In this document: piece after piece, positions 41,915 through 53,060 of the stretch
How positions within the stretch are numbered: the stretch's first letter is position 1
How the letters are laid out: each line of letters begins with the position of its first letter
Source of the DNA: Datnioides undecimradiatus
Taxonomy: Eukaryota > Chordata > Actinopteri > Lobotiformes > Datnioididae
Direction of reading: 5' to 3'
Length of the DNA: 64,000 nt
NCBI GenBank assembly: GCA_008933995.1
Contig: WARS01000036.1
Span: 4,254,419-4,318,418, forward strand
The notes under the pieces: model-generated
Told to the model about the DNA's origin: nothing
Seen by the model: only the letters and a program-made list of their open reading frames with translations
Database searches by the model: none
Made by a program: the position numbers and the translations under genes

Positions 41915-42425
41915 ACGGAGGGACTCGTGGGATATCGAGGCGTTGTGAGCATGAAGATATTTGTTGCCAAATTGTGTGAGGAGCTGCTGATTGACACTCA
42001 TTGACCAGAGAAATGAGGTGATGGAGGGAGAGAGGAGGCCTTGAATATCAGCATGACTGTCACTCAGAGAAGAAAGGCAGTGATGGGAAGGTGAAGGAGA
42101 AAGCGGATATATTGTCCTGGTAGGAGGATTGTGATTCTGTTTGAGGCGTTGCTGTAATGTTTGCCTCTCCATCCTTCCCCTCTTTTAGAGAGCTGATTCT
42201 TTCAATATCCAACTTCTTTCATTGTGTATAATCCCATCAATAAAAGAGTAACCCCGGACAACAGGCAGCACAAGAAAGCCAACACATTTCCTTTTTGTTT
42301 CTTTATTACAAGGCAAATTGATTTTTTAAACTACAGGAGAGCTATGAATTAGTCATTAATGACATCCCCCTTTTTAAAAATCCATGCCTGCCTTAGTGCG
42401 GAGACATTTCTAACACTGATTGTTA
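41915..42425 (+). repeat. non-coding block B, diverged direct duplicate of block A
   Basis: The order of matching phrases is the same as in 39210-39815. Both have GAGCA-GA-GATA-TTGTTGCCAA, then CTGATTGACAC-CATTGACCAGAGA, then GGCCTTGA-TATCA-CATGA, then TGTCACTCA-AGA and GTGATGGGAA. After a gap come AACA-GCAGCACAA, ACAGGAG with TTAGT, ATGCCTG, and AACACTGATTG. Identity is high in short phrases but interrupted by many indels, so the copy is old. Homeodomain-like ATTAGTCATTAAT occurs inside. No coding frame is shared by the two copies, which argues for duplicated regulatory DNA or two copies of an unrecognised repeat. Confidence 0.6.
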
Positions 42426-45400
42426 AAAAACACCCTCCCACTGATGAAAGGATTAACATGACAGTTTTTTTTTTATTTTTAAGAGTCTATTTTAAGTGTG
42501 TGGGGGGTTCTGAACTATACACATTAAAGACAGATATCCTGACTTTTCTTATGGGGTCAAACTTCAAAAATATTTATCATGAAACCAATGGCACTATTGT
42601 TTTTAAAACTCCACTCCCAGCTTCAACACAATGCGTACCCAAGCCCAAACTGAGGTATCACATATACAACTACATTTGCAGGCTGAGCCATGCTTCTCAT
42701 TCACAGTGCACAGTCTAATTCTGTTCCCAACCACGGGGCACTTGTAACCAAGGGGGGTGCTTATGTATTTGAATGTAAAGGTTGGAGGGTAGCTAATTAC
42801 AAGTTGACCCCCGAAAATGTAAAAACAACATATTTAGTTAGCTTTAGCTAGCTGTCACTGACCAAGTAGCGTAGCTTAGTAATGAATAAAATCAAAGGAC
42901 GATGATCGAAGTATTTAAGATAAGCTATGCCAAGCTATCAAAGCAAAGCAATGGCTAAACTGTTCAAACTCACACAGATAAACACCCTCTGCCACACAAA
43001 ATGGTAGAATGAACGCGAAAACAATATAAAACTTTTCCATAATTAAGAGCTTTAAATAACATCTGCATAGAATCAACAGAAAGGAAAAGCTTTGGGAAGT
43101 GACTGGTGACGTCAGTGAGGGGTTACTTCAGGTCATGACAGGTTGCAAACCACTGGTGTAATGCGATGCAACAGACGTGCAATAAACCCCGTCTTATTGT
43201 GGATCTGCACGCTGTGTCAGAGAGGCGTTGAATCAGCTCTGCGGTCGGTTTTGAGGCCCTCGCTCTGTGTTGCTGTTGTGCTGGATCACATTGTAATGAA
43301 AGAGTTTTTATCATGTGTTAAAATGGAGGCGGGCTAAGTGGCAGCAACACCTCCCAATATGCAGCGGCCTGCAAGAGGCTACGTGATCGCTAACTAGTGA
43401 AGTACAGCTGTGATGTGAAGCACTAAGGCAGCACACACCCCAAAGAGGTTTCCGTGAGCTTTTGAGAGCCACGGTTTTTAAAATAAGAAATATGAAAGTG
43501 TTTTTGCAGTTGAACAATATCAGACGTCAAGGAGCCAGCCTTCATGACAACACGCATCAGACCTCCTTTGGTTCAGCAGAGCAACATTTGTCTGGATGTC
43601 TCCTTCTATGACCAGAGTGGATGATCTAATCGCCTGCTGCTGCTGCTGCTGCTGCAGATACACCCTCAGTGATGACAGCATGGCTGAGCAGGTGAGGTCA
43701 CAGCCAATTGTCGCTAATAGGAGCGAGATCAGCCGCGGCACTGGCAACTGTGTAAAAAACTCTAACCTTATTATTTACAAAGCTGCACCTCGAACCTTAT
43801 CATTCTCAAACGGAGGTTTGCCTTCAGCGCACGCGGCTGAGCGGAGATTATCCCAGTCAAAAAAAGAAGAGAGGGGAAAACAAGCTATACTGTAGCTGTC
43901 AAAATTTCATCCTGTCTGAATTTCTCTTTTACAAGTGCCTCAGTATATGTAAACACAAGCACACCCACACAAAGACACACGCGCAAATACACAGCCACTA
44001 AAAAGTGCACGCCTATGCACGCACACACACTGCAATTCCACCAGTCAAGGATGTTGGAAAACCTGTCAGACTTTCACAAAGAAATACCAATTTATTTATT
44101 TATTTGAGTTCAGAGTAATTACAGGCATTACCGTGGTGCTTGGCTGTGACATCTCTTTATAAAATCAGGTTCACAGTGCGCCAAGCAGAGACGTGCCAGG
44201 GAGGAAATGTGACTCTTTTCCTCCTCTAATCTCTAATCAAATTAAATAGGTGAACACTTTTTTCTGCTCTTGCTTTCTCTCCCTCTCTTCCTCCCCCTCC
44301 CATCACATGAGAAGGGAGCGGATAAGCTTTGCCTGAAACTGCCAAGCGTACATCCAGATAGCATGAAAAATTCTGCTTGTCAGCACTTCCATAATTTTTG
44401 GTCCTGAGGAATTTTTCAATATGACTGCGTGAGTACACAGAGCAGCAGCTCAAGGAAAACACCAGAGCCAAGAATCCAATTGAAGGTATTTGTTTCCATT
44501 TCCGGCTATTTGGCAAAGATGAGACTAGATAAATATGTTATTCATTCCTGCCGAACACAGTGGCTTCTGTGGAAATATGTTACTCTTGCCTCTTTTCTTT
44601 GACTCTAAATAATTGAACAGAGAGAGAGGAAGGCCTCTGCAGGGTTCATATTGAGTTTTTACTGACTTTCCCCACATCTGTTCCTACTGGCTGCCTTCCT
44701 TCACGCAAGCGCACGCACGCGCGCGCATAAAGATCCACACTTACACAGATCAGATGACAACGCGGCTGTCTGAAATTCGCGGCTTTGAGCTTTTGACAAA
44801 ATAAGCGAGATGAAGACGAGCGCAGGTACAATGTGGTCAGACTCCGCTGGGTTTGCAGATGCTTCCGCTCCTCCTCTAGCACGAGCACCACCAGGCGCCC
44901 TGGGGCCCTGACAGGAAAGATATGACATATTTAAAAAAAAAACTGGGGGGGGGGGGGTGAAAACAACTTCCCCCATGAAGAAAAAAAAAAAGAGATGAGC
45001 CTTGTGTTTTACATCTCTCTCGCAACGACAGCTTCAGGGACAGTTTATGTGCAAGAGACAAAGATACTTTGACACTGTCAGCTTCTGTCACTGACGCTGG
45101 CAACGGTTGCCGGCGAGGAGTCGCTGCAGCAAAGCGGCCTGCTCCTCTTGTGCATGTGTTGATCTGTGCGTGTGTGTGTGTGTGTTTGAGAGAGAGACTG
45201 TAAGATGGCTGGGTCTTTTGTGTGTGACTTGATGTCTAGAGGCCTTTATGATAATGAACGCTAGGTCTTCCCCCACTAAAACATATCAATAAATAAAACA
45301 TAGGAACTCCTCCATTGTGGTTGATTCACACGCGGAAGAGGCGCAGGCCCCTTTTAGCTCGCTGCCACTTTAAGGGAGCGTAGCTTAGCTGTGATACAAA

Positions 45401-46020
45401 TACACCATCATAAACACTTAAGATGAACAATCCACCTGAGACTGAGAAAGCAGCCCTTTTATCCATGGAGAAGGAGCACTATACATAATTAAGAGAGGAA
45501 AGTGTAAAGATATAATTGGTACGTTGTTGATTATCTTGATTACCATTATTAAGTAGTTTTTAAAGATACATGACTCTGAGCCATATTTAGAGGACCTAAC
45601 TTATTAATCAGGCAGCTGTTTGCTGTAGCTCTTCAGAGAAATGCAGAAGAAGAGGTACAGTAATAACTCAATGTGGGTGTGAGTGTGTGTAAGAGGGGGA
45701 AATCTGTTGTTACTTTACACTAAATTAACAATCCAGAACGAAAAGTGAACTGGAAAAAATTGTCAGACCTGAAAAAGTGATGAGTACGATGATTAAACAC
45801 AACATTTATGAGGAAATTAAACTGAAAAAAATCACAGCTCAAAGAGAAACGGAGCTGACAACAAGAATTAACGCAATCAAAACCCATTATAAATCACTGG
45901 CTACATGAAACAACATTTTCGAAATTAGCCCACCGCAGAGGAGCAGACCAGACAGGACCAGCTCCCCTTTCTGTTATAGTCAACTTGGCGAAAGTCTTTG
46001 TTTCTTTGTGTTTGTGCTCC
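42426..46020. other. non-coding stretch with low-complexity tracts
   Basis: No gene is recognised. Contents include a CTG/CAG microsatellite at 43634-43654, CA-rich DNA near 43950-44035, and an A11/G13/A12 cluster at 44932-44992. A CNE-like stretch near 44320-44520 is AT-rich and of high complexity. The open frames here have no recognisable domains. Confidence 0.5.
43634..43654. repeat. (CTG)7 microsatellite
   Basis: Seven perfect CTG units, followed by CAG. It gives poly-Cys or poly-Gln in chance reading frames that show no other coding sign. Confidence 0.9.
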
Positions 46021-46023
46021 CAC

Positions 46024-46146
46024 TGCAGAGGTCATGGTGCGGGTCTTGCCCCCAGGTTTGACGTCCGCTCTCAGGTGCCGTCTGCCGTCCAGGCTGAGCT
46101 CACACCCGGCCATCCTCAGGCTCCACCGCTGCCTCTTCAAACACAA
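46024..46146 (-). CDS. GC-rich exon-like open segment, unknown product (candidate exon b)
   Basis: A 12-base T tract followed by GATCAAG could be an acceptor. The segment then runs 41 codons (starting LCLKRQRWSLRMAGCELSL) to a possible donor, GCA then GTGGGA. It is clearly more GC-rich than its flanks, as fish exons often are, and is in phase with candidate exon a about 0.8 kb upstream. The opposite strand is also open and also has a good acceptor (CCCACTGCAG at 46019-46028), so the coding strand is not certain. I do not recognise the product. It could equally be a conserved non-coding element. Confidence 0.22.
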
Positions 46147-46958
46147 CTTGATCAAAAAAAAAAAAAGATTAAACATTGATTAGCAACATTGTTAGATGTT
46201 TGTTTCCAGAGGCAGACTAAAAGGTAAGATGAATTTAGCTGACATGAGAACAATATCTAAATCAGCCACACAACATTTGACTGCCTGATTCAAAGTGTAA
46301 AATTATGTTCTTGGCCATTTTTGACGTATAATATTATAATCAGAACACTACCTTGGCATCTGTGAAAGACTGGTGTTTTGGTATTTACCAGATCAGAGAG
46401 CAGCGCTGTAAAAATGGAAACAAACTAGCTGATGGGCTTAAAGACCTGGATCGTACACAGAAAAGAAGTCACGCTTACTGAAACTTGATTGTAACAGACT
46501 GAGGCCATAACTCACGGACTGTTCTCACCCTATTTTCATTAAACAATCCAACATTTCCCTCTGTCGTCACTCATCGGTTCTAATCAGACGGGACTAAATA
46601 TGTAACAGTGTCACGAGTGAATCCCACAAGACACAAAATTCATCATATAGTTTTCATATCATGCACTGTGTACCCAAACATTAGTATTTCAGAGTGTTGA
46701 ACACAGCTTATTTGGGCTTTAGCCTTTGTGATTATGCTTGTCATCATAGCCATACTGCCCTCCATTGGTTAAAAGTCAGATTACAACAGGCGCGCTGAGG
46801 GTAAAGTCGGTATTGACGTTCCAATTTGACTAATAGCAGTTCAGGGTTGTTAGAGAGAGGCGTGATAAAATTATTGACAGCGGTGCAAGACTGCATCATA
46901 ATGATGCACAGCGTTTTCCTTAGATCTGCTAATCATTTCAAGGCCCAACTTCCAACAC

Positions 46959-47116
46959 CTTATTCCCAAAGTATAACTCAGGTTTGAGGTAGGAGGTCCG
47001 CATCAGTTGAAGTTTCTGTCCAAGGTTTTCTGCTCTCTTCATCTCATCTATACCGTTTGACTCCCTGCACTCCCCGTCTTCATCCAGTCTCACAGTCGAA
47101 ACTAATGACAAGTCCA
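46959..47116 (-). CDS. exon-like open segment, unknown product (candidate exon a)
   Basis: On the minus strand a pyrimidine-rich acceptor (TGACTTCTTTACAG) opens a 158-bp segment that ends at a plausible donor (AATAAG then GTGTTG). It reads as 52 codons beginning DLSLVSTVRLDEDGE and ending YLKPELYFGNK, without a stop, and leaves phase 0. I recognise no domain. Its interest is that the next candidate segment downstream on the same strand starts in the matching phase. Chance is quite possible, because no upstream exon, start codon or promoter is evident. Confidence 0.2.
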
Positions 47117-47189
47117 CTGTAAAGAAGTCAACATTTGATGTGGGTATCATATCAAAATTCAGTTTCATTCTGGTTGCCAATATCGATGA

Positions 47190-50100
47190 ATTTCAGTTTG
47201 CAAAAAAAGCACGCCTGTGGTTTTGCGCAAACCCTTAGGCAATATTAGACTACACATAGCTGAATGTAGTCATCACTGAAACGTCACTTTCAATTAATCT
47301 AAGCGCTGTTCAACCCTCTTTTCTATCTCATAATGTGTGGAAAAACAATGATCGCATTACTGCTGAAACTTGTTGCATTACACAGATGGTTGTCATTGAG
47401 GCTAAGAAGTTTGAATAAGCCATATATTCCAGCTCATACTCTTGTACTCTTGAGTGTTCTGGCACCTACGGAGGGTGATCGAAGAAAAAGGGGAGTCACT
47501 CGCTAACGTCAGATATTATTATGATGGAAAGAAAAACCAGTAAGTCACTATTTAAGATCCCCTTCATCATTATCATCGTCATCATTTTAAATAGCATGTA
47601 TTGTAAGGAAGAAAAGCCAGGGCAAGTAGTTACTTATTTATTTTGTCTATTCTATCTTAGCTGCATGTATTTGATTTAAAAATGCTGCACTATGAGCACT
47701 TACTAAAGAAAATACAAAAACATTTTTAAAAGCTGCATTGCCCTTAAGAGCATTAGGAGAGCAGTATTTTCCCAATAGCTCCCCATCAGTGTCACGAGTG
47801 CTCCCCAGACTTATGTTGCGCTCGCGGCAGAAGAGCTACAGCACGGTGTCATGTGGGCGCTTTCCGTGACGCAGCGCGCAGGAAGATCAGTGCATTCGCA
47901 AAGTGATGCAGTGACTCTGAATTATACTTTAAGCACACATCTGTGGCATGACTGAGCTGTTTCATAGACCACAAGTGCACATCTTTCTCTGCCGGATTGG
48001 ACCTCCTCTCTTTACAGTGCGTGCATGCACAGACCGCGCTCCTGTTCGCTTTGATGCAACTGCAACTGGACGCCTCAGCTTACACCTTTATCAGTCTGAT
48101 AGTCGCATGCATCGCTTGCCTTTTCCAGCAGAGCCTCCGCGCAACCTCTAACCTGTGCTGGGGTCTAATTAGCTGGAGTAAGTGAAAACACCTGTGCGGA
48201 GCCTTTTGAAAAAGTCGGTATTCAACGTGCATGCACAAATACAGAATGCACACGTGAGCCACAGGTACACAAGTGAGTGCACGGCTGGAGTAAAGCTGAG
48301 GGAAAGCCTGTCCACCCATCTCTGCCTGCATTAATATCTGCATCAGTGATATAGAGCGGGACTTTTCATTGATTGTCACTAGAGGCCAATGTGTGAGTTT
48401 ACGAAAGGATGTGTTTTAATAGCTTTTAACTGGAGCTACATACAGTAAAGACGTATGTAAGGCCTGGCTTCCAAGAGCTCCAATTATCCCTTGGGGCTTC
48501 TATCAAGTGGCAACGCCCTCTTTGCTGCAGTTAGTGGTGAAGTTTATGGGAAATGTGGTGCTGATTTAATAGCGCATCTGGCATCAGACATAGGTGGGCA
48601 GTCATATAGACCATACAGTAGTTTAATTTGTTAACGGTTATTATGCCAAACTGTTTATTTTAAAATGATGTACTGATGTGTAACAAAATCGTTTATAAGG
48701 GATGGTGCCTGCAGTTCATGCCACACGCTGTTTAATGCCTTTAACTGGCGTGTTTCCTCCCCTCTATCAAACACACAAAGATATGCACGCGCATGCACAA
48801 GTGCACAAATTTGCATAACTCCAACTCATAACTCTGAGCTATGCATTTAATTAGCCAGAGCACGTTAAGTGGATAATGTGTTACTGACAATAGACAGCAC
48901 TTATAGCTCACAGTCTACATTATGGCCATCAAAACATCAACTGGATGCAGATTATTCTTAATCTGGTGATTGTAGGTCACTGTGTCCTGTTCTATACACA
49001 CACTTTTACACCAACTGACCAATGGTGGAGGGATACTCTACATAGCATTCGCATCTTACTTTTGCCATTTTGGCTATTATTCCTATTTGTCGTGACAGAC
49101 ACAAACACTATGACTTAGGTCCAGTAGCACAAACCTCCTAAAACTTTCCTTTTGAACTACAACTGTTGAGTTTCAAAACATCACCAGTGAGCTGTGGAGA
49201 AATGTAGGTAGCTGAGCGTGCTCCAGTATTGGTTTCAAGAACAAAACCAGTCAGATCAGCCCCTCGTTGTTCGCAGTCTTAAATACACGTCTGAAATACA
49301 GGACGGTCAGTATGAACTCAGCGCCTTAAGGCTGAATTACATCCGTTTTGGGGGGATGATGACTAATCCAACACTAAGTTACTTGATGTGCATGAATTTA
49401 CTGACAGAGTCTCATTAGTGACCAGGTTAAATCACACGACCCACATTGCAACAACGAAAACAGCCATTGCGGAGTGATTCTTAAGCGAATGAGAGAATGG
49501 CTCACTTCTATTCGGGCTTTTGCTGGTGCAAAAGTTTGACTCTGTGCTGCTGTCAGAGAGGCCTGACCAGAATAATGAGTGGCTAATGTCTGGGAGGCAA
49601 GCTGAGGGTAGCTGCTTCAAGAAACTGGTCATGTTTAGGATATTGCCATGATTGAAACCAGATGGTACTGAGAAAACACACACTTTTCATTTTTCATTAC
49701 GGTGAAAGTCCTTTAGATATAATGTCTGTCTGCAATGCATTTCTCTGCCGAATCTATAAGAATACACTCTGGGCAGCGGTTTGTAAGAAACTTGGCAACA
49801 TATCTACAGTTTCATCAACAAACCTATAAGCTCTGACGAAAAACGGCCAATGAGTCAGGCCAAAGGTTATTCTCCTCATTCATTGAATCAAAGGCTTGGA
49901 CGTGTAGAGGAACCTACTATTGGATGTGAAGAACAAAAGCCCGAAACCTCCCGTGCACCCATGTATTGGGTATGCTTGTGCACATGCAGCCGCATTCCCC
50001 CAGGGCCAGGAAGATGGTTTGGCAGGGGATCACGAGGAGCAGGTCAACATGAGGAGCTGGGGAAGGCAAGGCAGGCGGAGGAGTCAAAAGAAACCCGGAG

Positions 50101-50985
50101 AAGTCTTTGAATCCAGTGGAATTCCTCTCCTCCTCCGCGGCTCCTCTGGGAGGCGTCAGGAGCCTGTGGAGAGAGCGAGGTAAGACGGGGACTGTCAGGA
50201 ACAAAGCTCCAAATTCACATGATATGTTTAGCTAAAAGGGTGAAAGAGAAATGAATCAAAGCTTGGCGGGATCAAAGAAGCGCAACAATAAAGTCAAGGC
50301 GGTTGCCATGGGACCAGCAGGAGATGCATATCATTTATAAGTTGTTCTTCGGCTCTGTCAGATGTGGAGGGAATTGATTGTTATTGTTTGGAGGATGAAC
50401 TGCTGCTGGAGGGGGTTAAGAGCAAGGGTTATCATCGCACAGTGAGAGGAATATATCTTTTCACTTGTTTTAAACAGCAGCCGCCTGTGATCTGTGTCAG
50501 AGGCCACAGCGGAAGCACCTTCAACTCATGATAACAGACAACACGACAGACACAAAGACAACTTTGTCAACCCCATAAATATCTTATCGGCACAAACCAC
50601 TGATAGGCTAAACATTTGTTTTGCATCTTACACCGTCAGAGGTTATGATCATTGTTACTGTTTGAATGTGAAATCAAATAGGCTTAAGCTGTTAACTGGA
50701 GACTTTCATTTCCACTCTCAGTGTAATTTTCAAACACACCACTGCGTGCAAGGGATAGGCTGGGTTTTGTTTTTTTTTCTCAGGTTTTAATTATTCAAAG
50801 TTCAGTTCACCTGAATAACAAGAAGCACGACTCCTTACTCAGCCGCAGTGATATCGAGACATGCAAATATTTTTGCTTTTATGCATTTAGATTTCACATT
50901 TTCCAGATCTAAAGCTGCAACTGCTGCCGTTCCAGCTCAGCGAATGTGAGTGTTTTCTCATGCATAAAGCATTTAAATATTACAC
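47190..50985. other. non-coding stretch
   Basis: No gene is recognised. GC-richer DNA occurs at about 47800-48180 and 49960-50180, and AT-rich DNA elsewhere. The open frames that overlap on both strands at 49850-50204 arise from the GC-rich composition. No repeat family is recognised. Confidence 0.5.
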
Positions 50986-50989
50986 GTAC

Positions 50990-51450
50990 TATTACTGATC
51001 CGGATCTCTGAGCTACACGCGCCATGGGTTGAGTTTGAGCTCTTGTGGTTTTGGTTGTTTCCTGTTTTATTTTGTAGAGTGTTTTTTCCTCTTGTGTCTC
51101 TGTGAGCTTGTTTCCTGCTCCCGCCTGTGTCATTTTCACCTGTGACTCATTAGTTGATCGGTTTCACCTGTGCGCCATTTGCCTCCTTTCCCTCGTGTCT
51201 ACATATTGCCTGTCACTCCCTTTCTCTCCCGTCAGATCATCTCTTACATGTGCTTTTGTCCTCACGTATTTCGTGATGGTTCTTGAGTTTTTGTTCTTTT
51301 GGATTTTCTTCAGTTGGATTTTGGACTTTCTACTTTCCTCAGCTCCAGTTAGCGTTGTATTCTTGTTCTGAATGAAACCTTTTAAGTCTTTCATCTGCAT
51401 TTGGGTCCATCCCCTAGTGTTTCCCTGTGCCTTGTGTGGCACCCACGTAA
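50990..51450 (+). repeat. probable old interspersed repeat, class uncertain
   Basis: A long T-rich, pyrimidine-skewed stretch has the phrases TTTCCTGTTTTATTTTGTAG, CACCTGTG repeated, TTGGATTTTGGACTTT and CTGCATTTGGGTCC in series. I associate this series with a repeated sequence common in fish genomes. The strong strand asymmetry against the flanks supports an inserted element. I see no coding domain and no clear end repeats, so I do not assign a class. Confidence 0.35.
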
Positions 51451-52924
51451 CAACATAGGGACCCATCCCTGTCTGCAATACCAAAATGCTTAAAGTAAAA
51501 ATCTTTTGTGAGACTCTAAAGCACCACGTCTGAAACTGTGTACTCGTGACTGATAATTGTGGAACCTCACTGCGAACTGTTAATTGTCAAGACATCAGAA
51601 GAAGTTTAACTTTGTCTAATTAACTCATACCTAAGTGAACTGAAAACAAGCCCCAGTGGCCACTTAGATCCTCAAACCTAGGACTTTTCTTTTTTTACTA
51701 CATAAAAAGTACCTCATAATTTTGGCTATTTGTATTTTAATCTTGACCATAATTTGTCTTTTTTTTTTTGCACAAACAGGCCTCCGTACAATTTACATTA
51801 CAGCCAAGGAACAAATGTTTTCAAATACTCTACTTGTGTCTCAATTAGTGAGAATTAATGGATTTTCCATATGCGCACATACCTCCAGAAAACCAGCCAA
51901 TGTGATTGACATGACAGGCAGCATGTCATTATTTATTTTATTTTTTTTTGTATACACAGGTTAGTGTGTGAATGTGCATTCCTGCCCATGCGTGTTTGTG
52001 TGTGTGGAGCGCTCATGTAGAGATGAGACCCGTCTGTCTGCTGCTCTCTCAGATTGCACCCATGAGAGATCCCAAAATAACAACAAAGGGCCCTCAGTGG
52101 GTCGGATGAAAGCCCTGTCACCAACCATTTCAGCACAGAGAGTCTCCTCCCCTACTGTATCTCTGAGTGACACCTCACACATCACATGGAGACAGGAAGG
52201 GGAGACAGTCTCTCGTATTTGACCGCAACAAATATTTCCATATGTTAATGAGACTGTTGTTGGCTTTTGGTTGTGGCCGAATGGCTTCCGATTGCGAAAG
52301 GAATGGTGGTGTGTTTGCTGTTTCACGGTTTGTGTTCACATGTTCCTGGGTTTGGTCATAGTAGAAGTTGGGAGTCATGAGCGATCACGTAGACACAATC
52401 CAATCCAAATGTTTATCCCAATGTGTGTTTTTTGTTTGTTTTTTTTAAAGAGACTAGCGGGCAGAATGCAGTGGCACCTAGCGGTGAGGATGCACACTGC
52501 AACAGAATGCCACTGCGCTCACCGTTTCCATCCGCGCGTGTGGGGATGAACCTATAGTGGCCACAGAAAAGCACAAAAGGCCCATTTCACAGCTGGTGTT
52601 CGCTTATTGGGCTACTGTAGAAAGATGGGTGTGCAACACTCTCTGTGGATATAAAAAACCGAACATTCTAAGGAAACAAAAACCATTTAGCAATTCTGTT
52701 TTTCAGATCTTTCTGCACGATTGTTGATATAATTCTGAAAATCACATTTGTATTTCTGCCAATAAACACACTTAAATCCCACATTTTGGATTTTTGAGTA
52801 ATACACCCATTTGCGTTCGTGCGAAAAGTCAGATGAGACCATTGATACAACTGTCATGCCTTAAGAATGCAGCTTAATCCAAGAGGCTTTTACCTTTTAG
52901 GGGTGCCAGTGCATATACTGTATG
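51441..52924. other. non-coding stretch
   Basis: No gene is recognised. T-rich runs lie near 51690 and 51762-51770, and a TG-rich stretch near 51961-52010. The open frames on both strands around 51960-52380 overlap each other and look like chance. Confidence 0.55.
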
Positions 52925-53060
52925 TTTGAACTCTGGACAAAGCCAGGCTAGCTGTTTCCCTTTACTTCCAGGCTTTATGTTAAGCTAAGCTAATCACCTC
53001 CTCACCTGCTTAAAGCACAGATAGTGGTATTGATTTTGTCTTTGAGCTGGTTGTAAGAAA
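52925..53060 (+). repeat. decayed teleost interspersed repeat (CCAGGCTAGCTG type)
   Basis: The series GCCAGGCTAGCTGTTTCCC, then a TTCCAGGCTTTATG stretch, then AAGCTAAGCTAA and a later GTGGTATTGAT stretch reproduces, in order, a repeat I recognise as very common in percomorph fish genomes. I cannot name its class with confidence. It is diverged and short here. Confidence 0.5.

Noticed and set aside
44226-44516. 96-codon minus-strand frame that begins like a secreted protein
   Set aside because: The hydrophobic start is followed by no recognisable domain and the tail is low-complexity Gly/Glu/Arg. The DNA looks more like a regulatory element.
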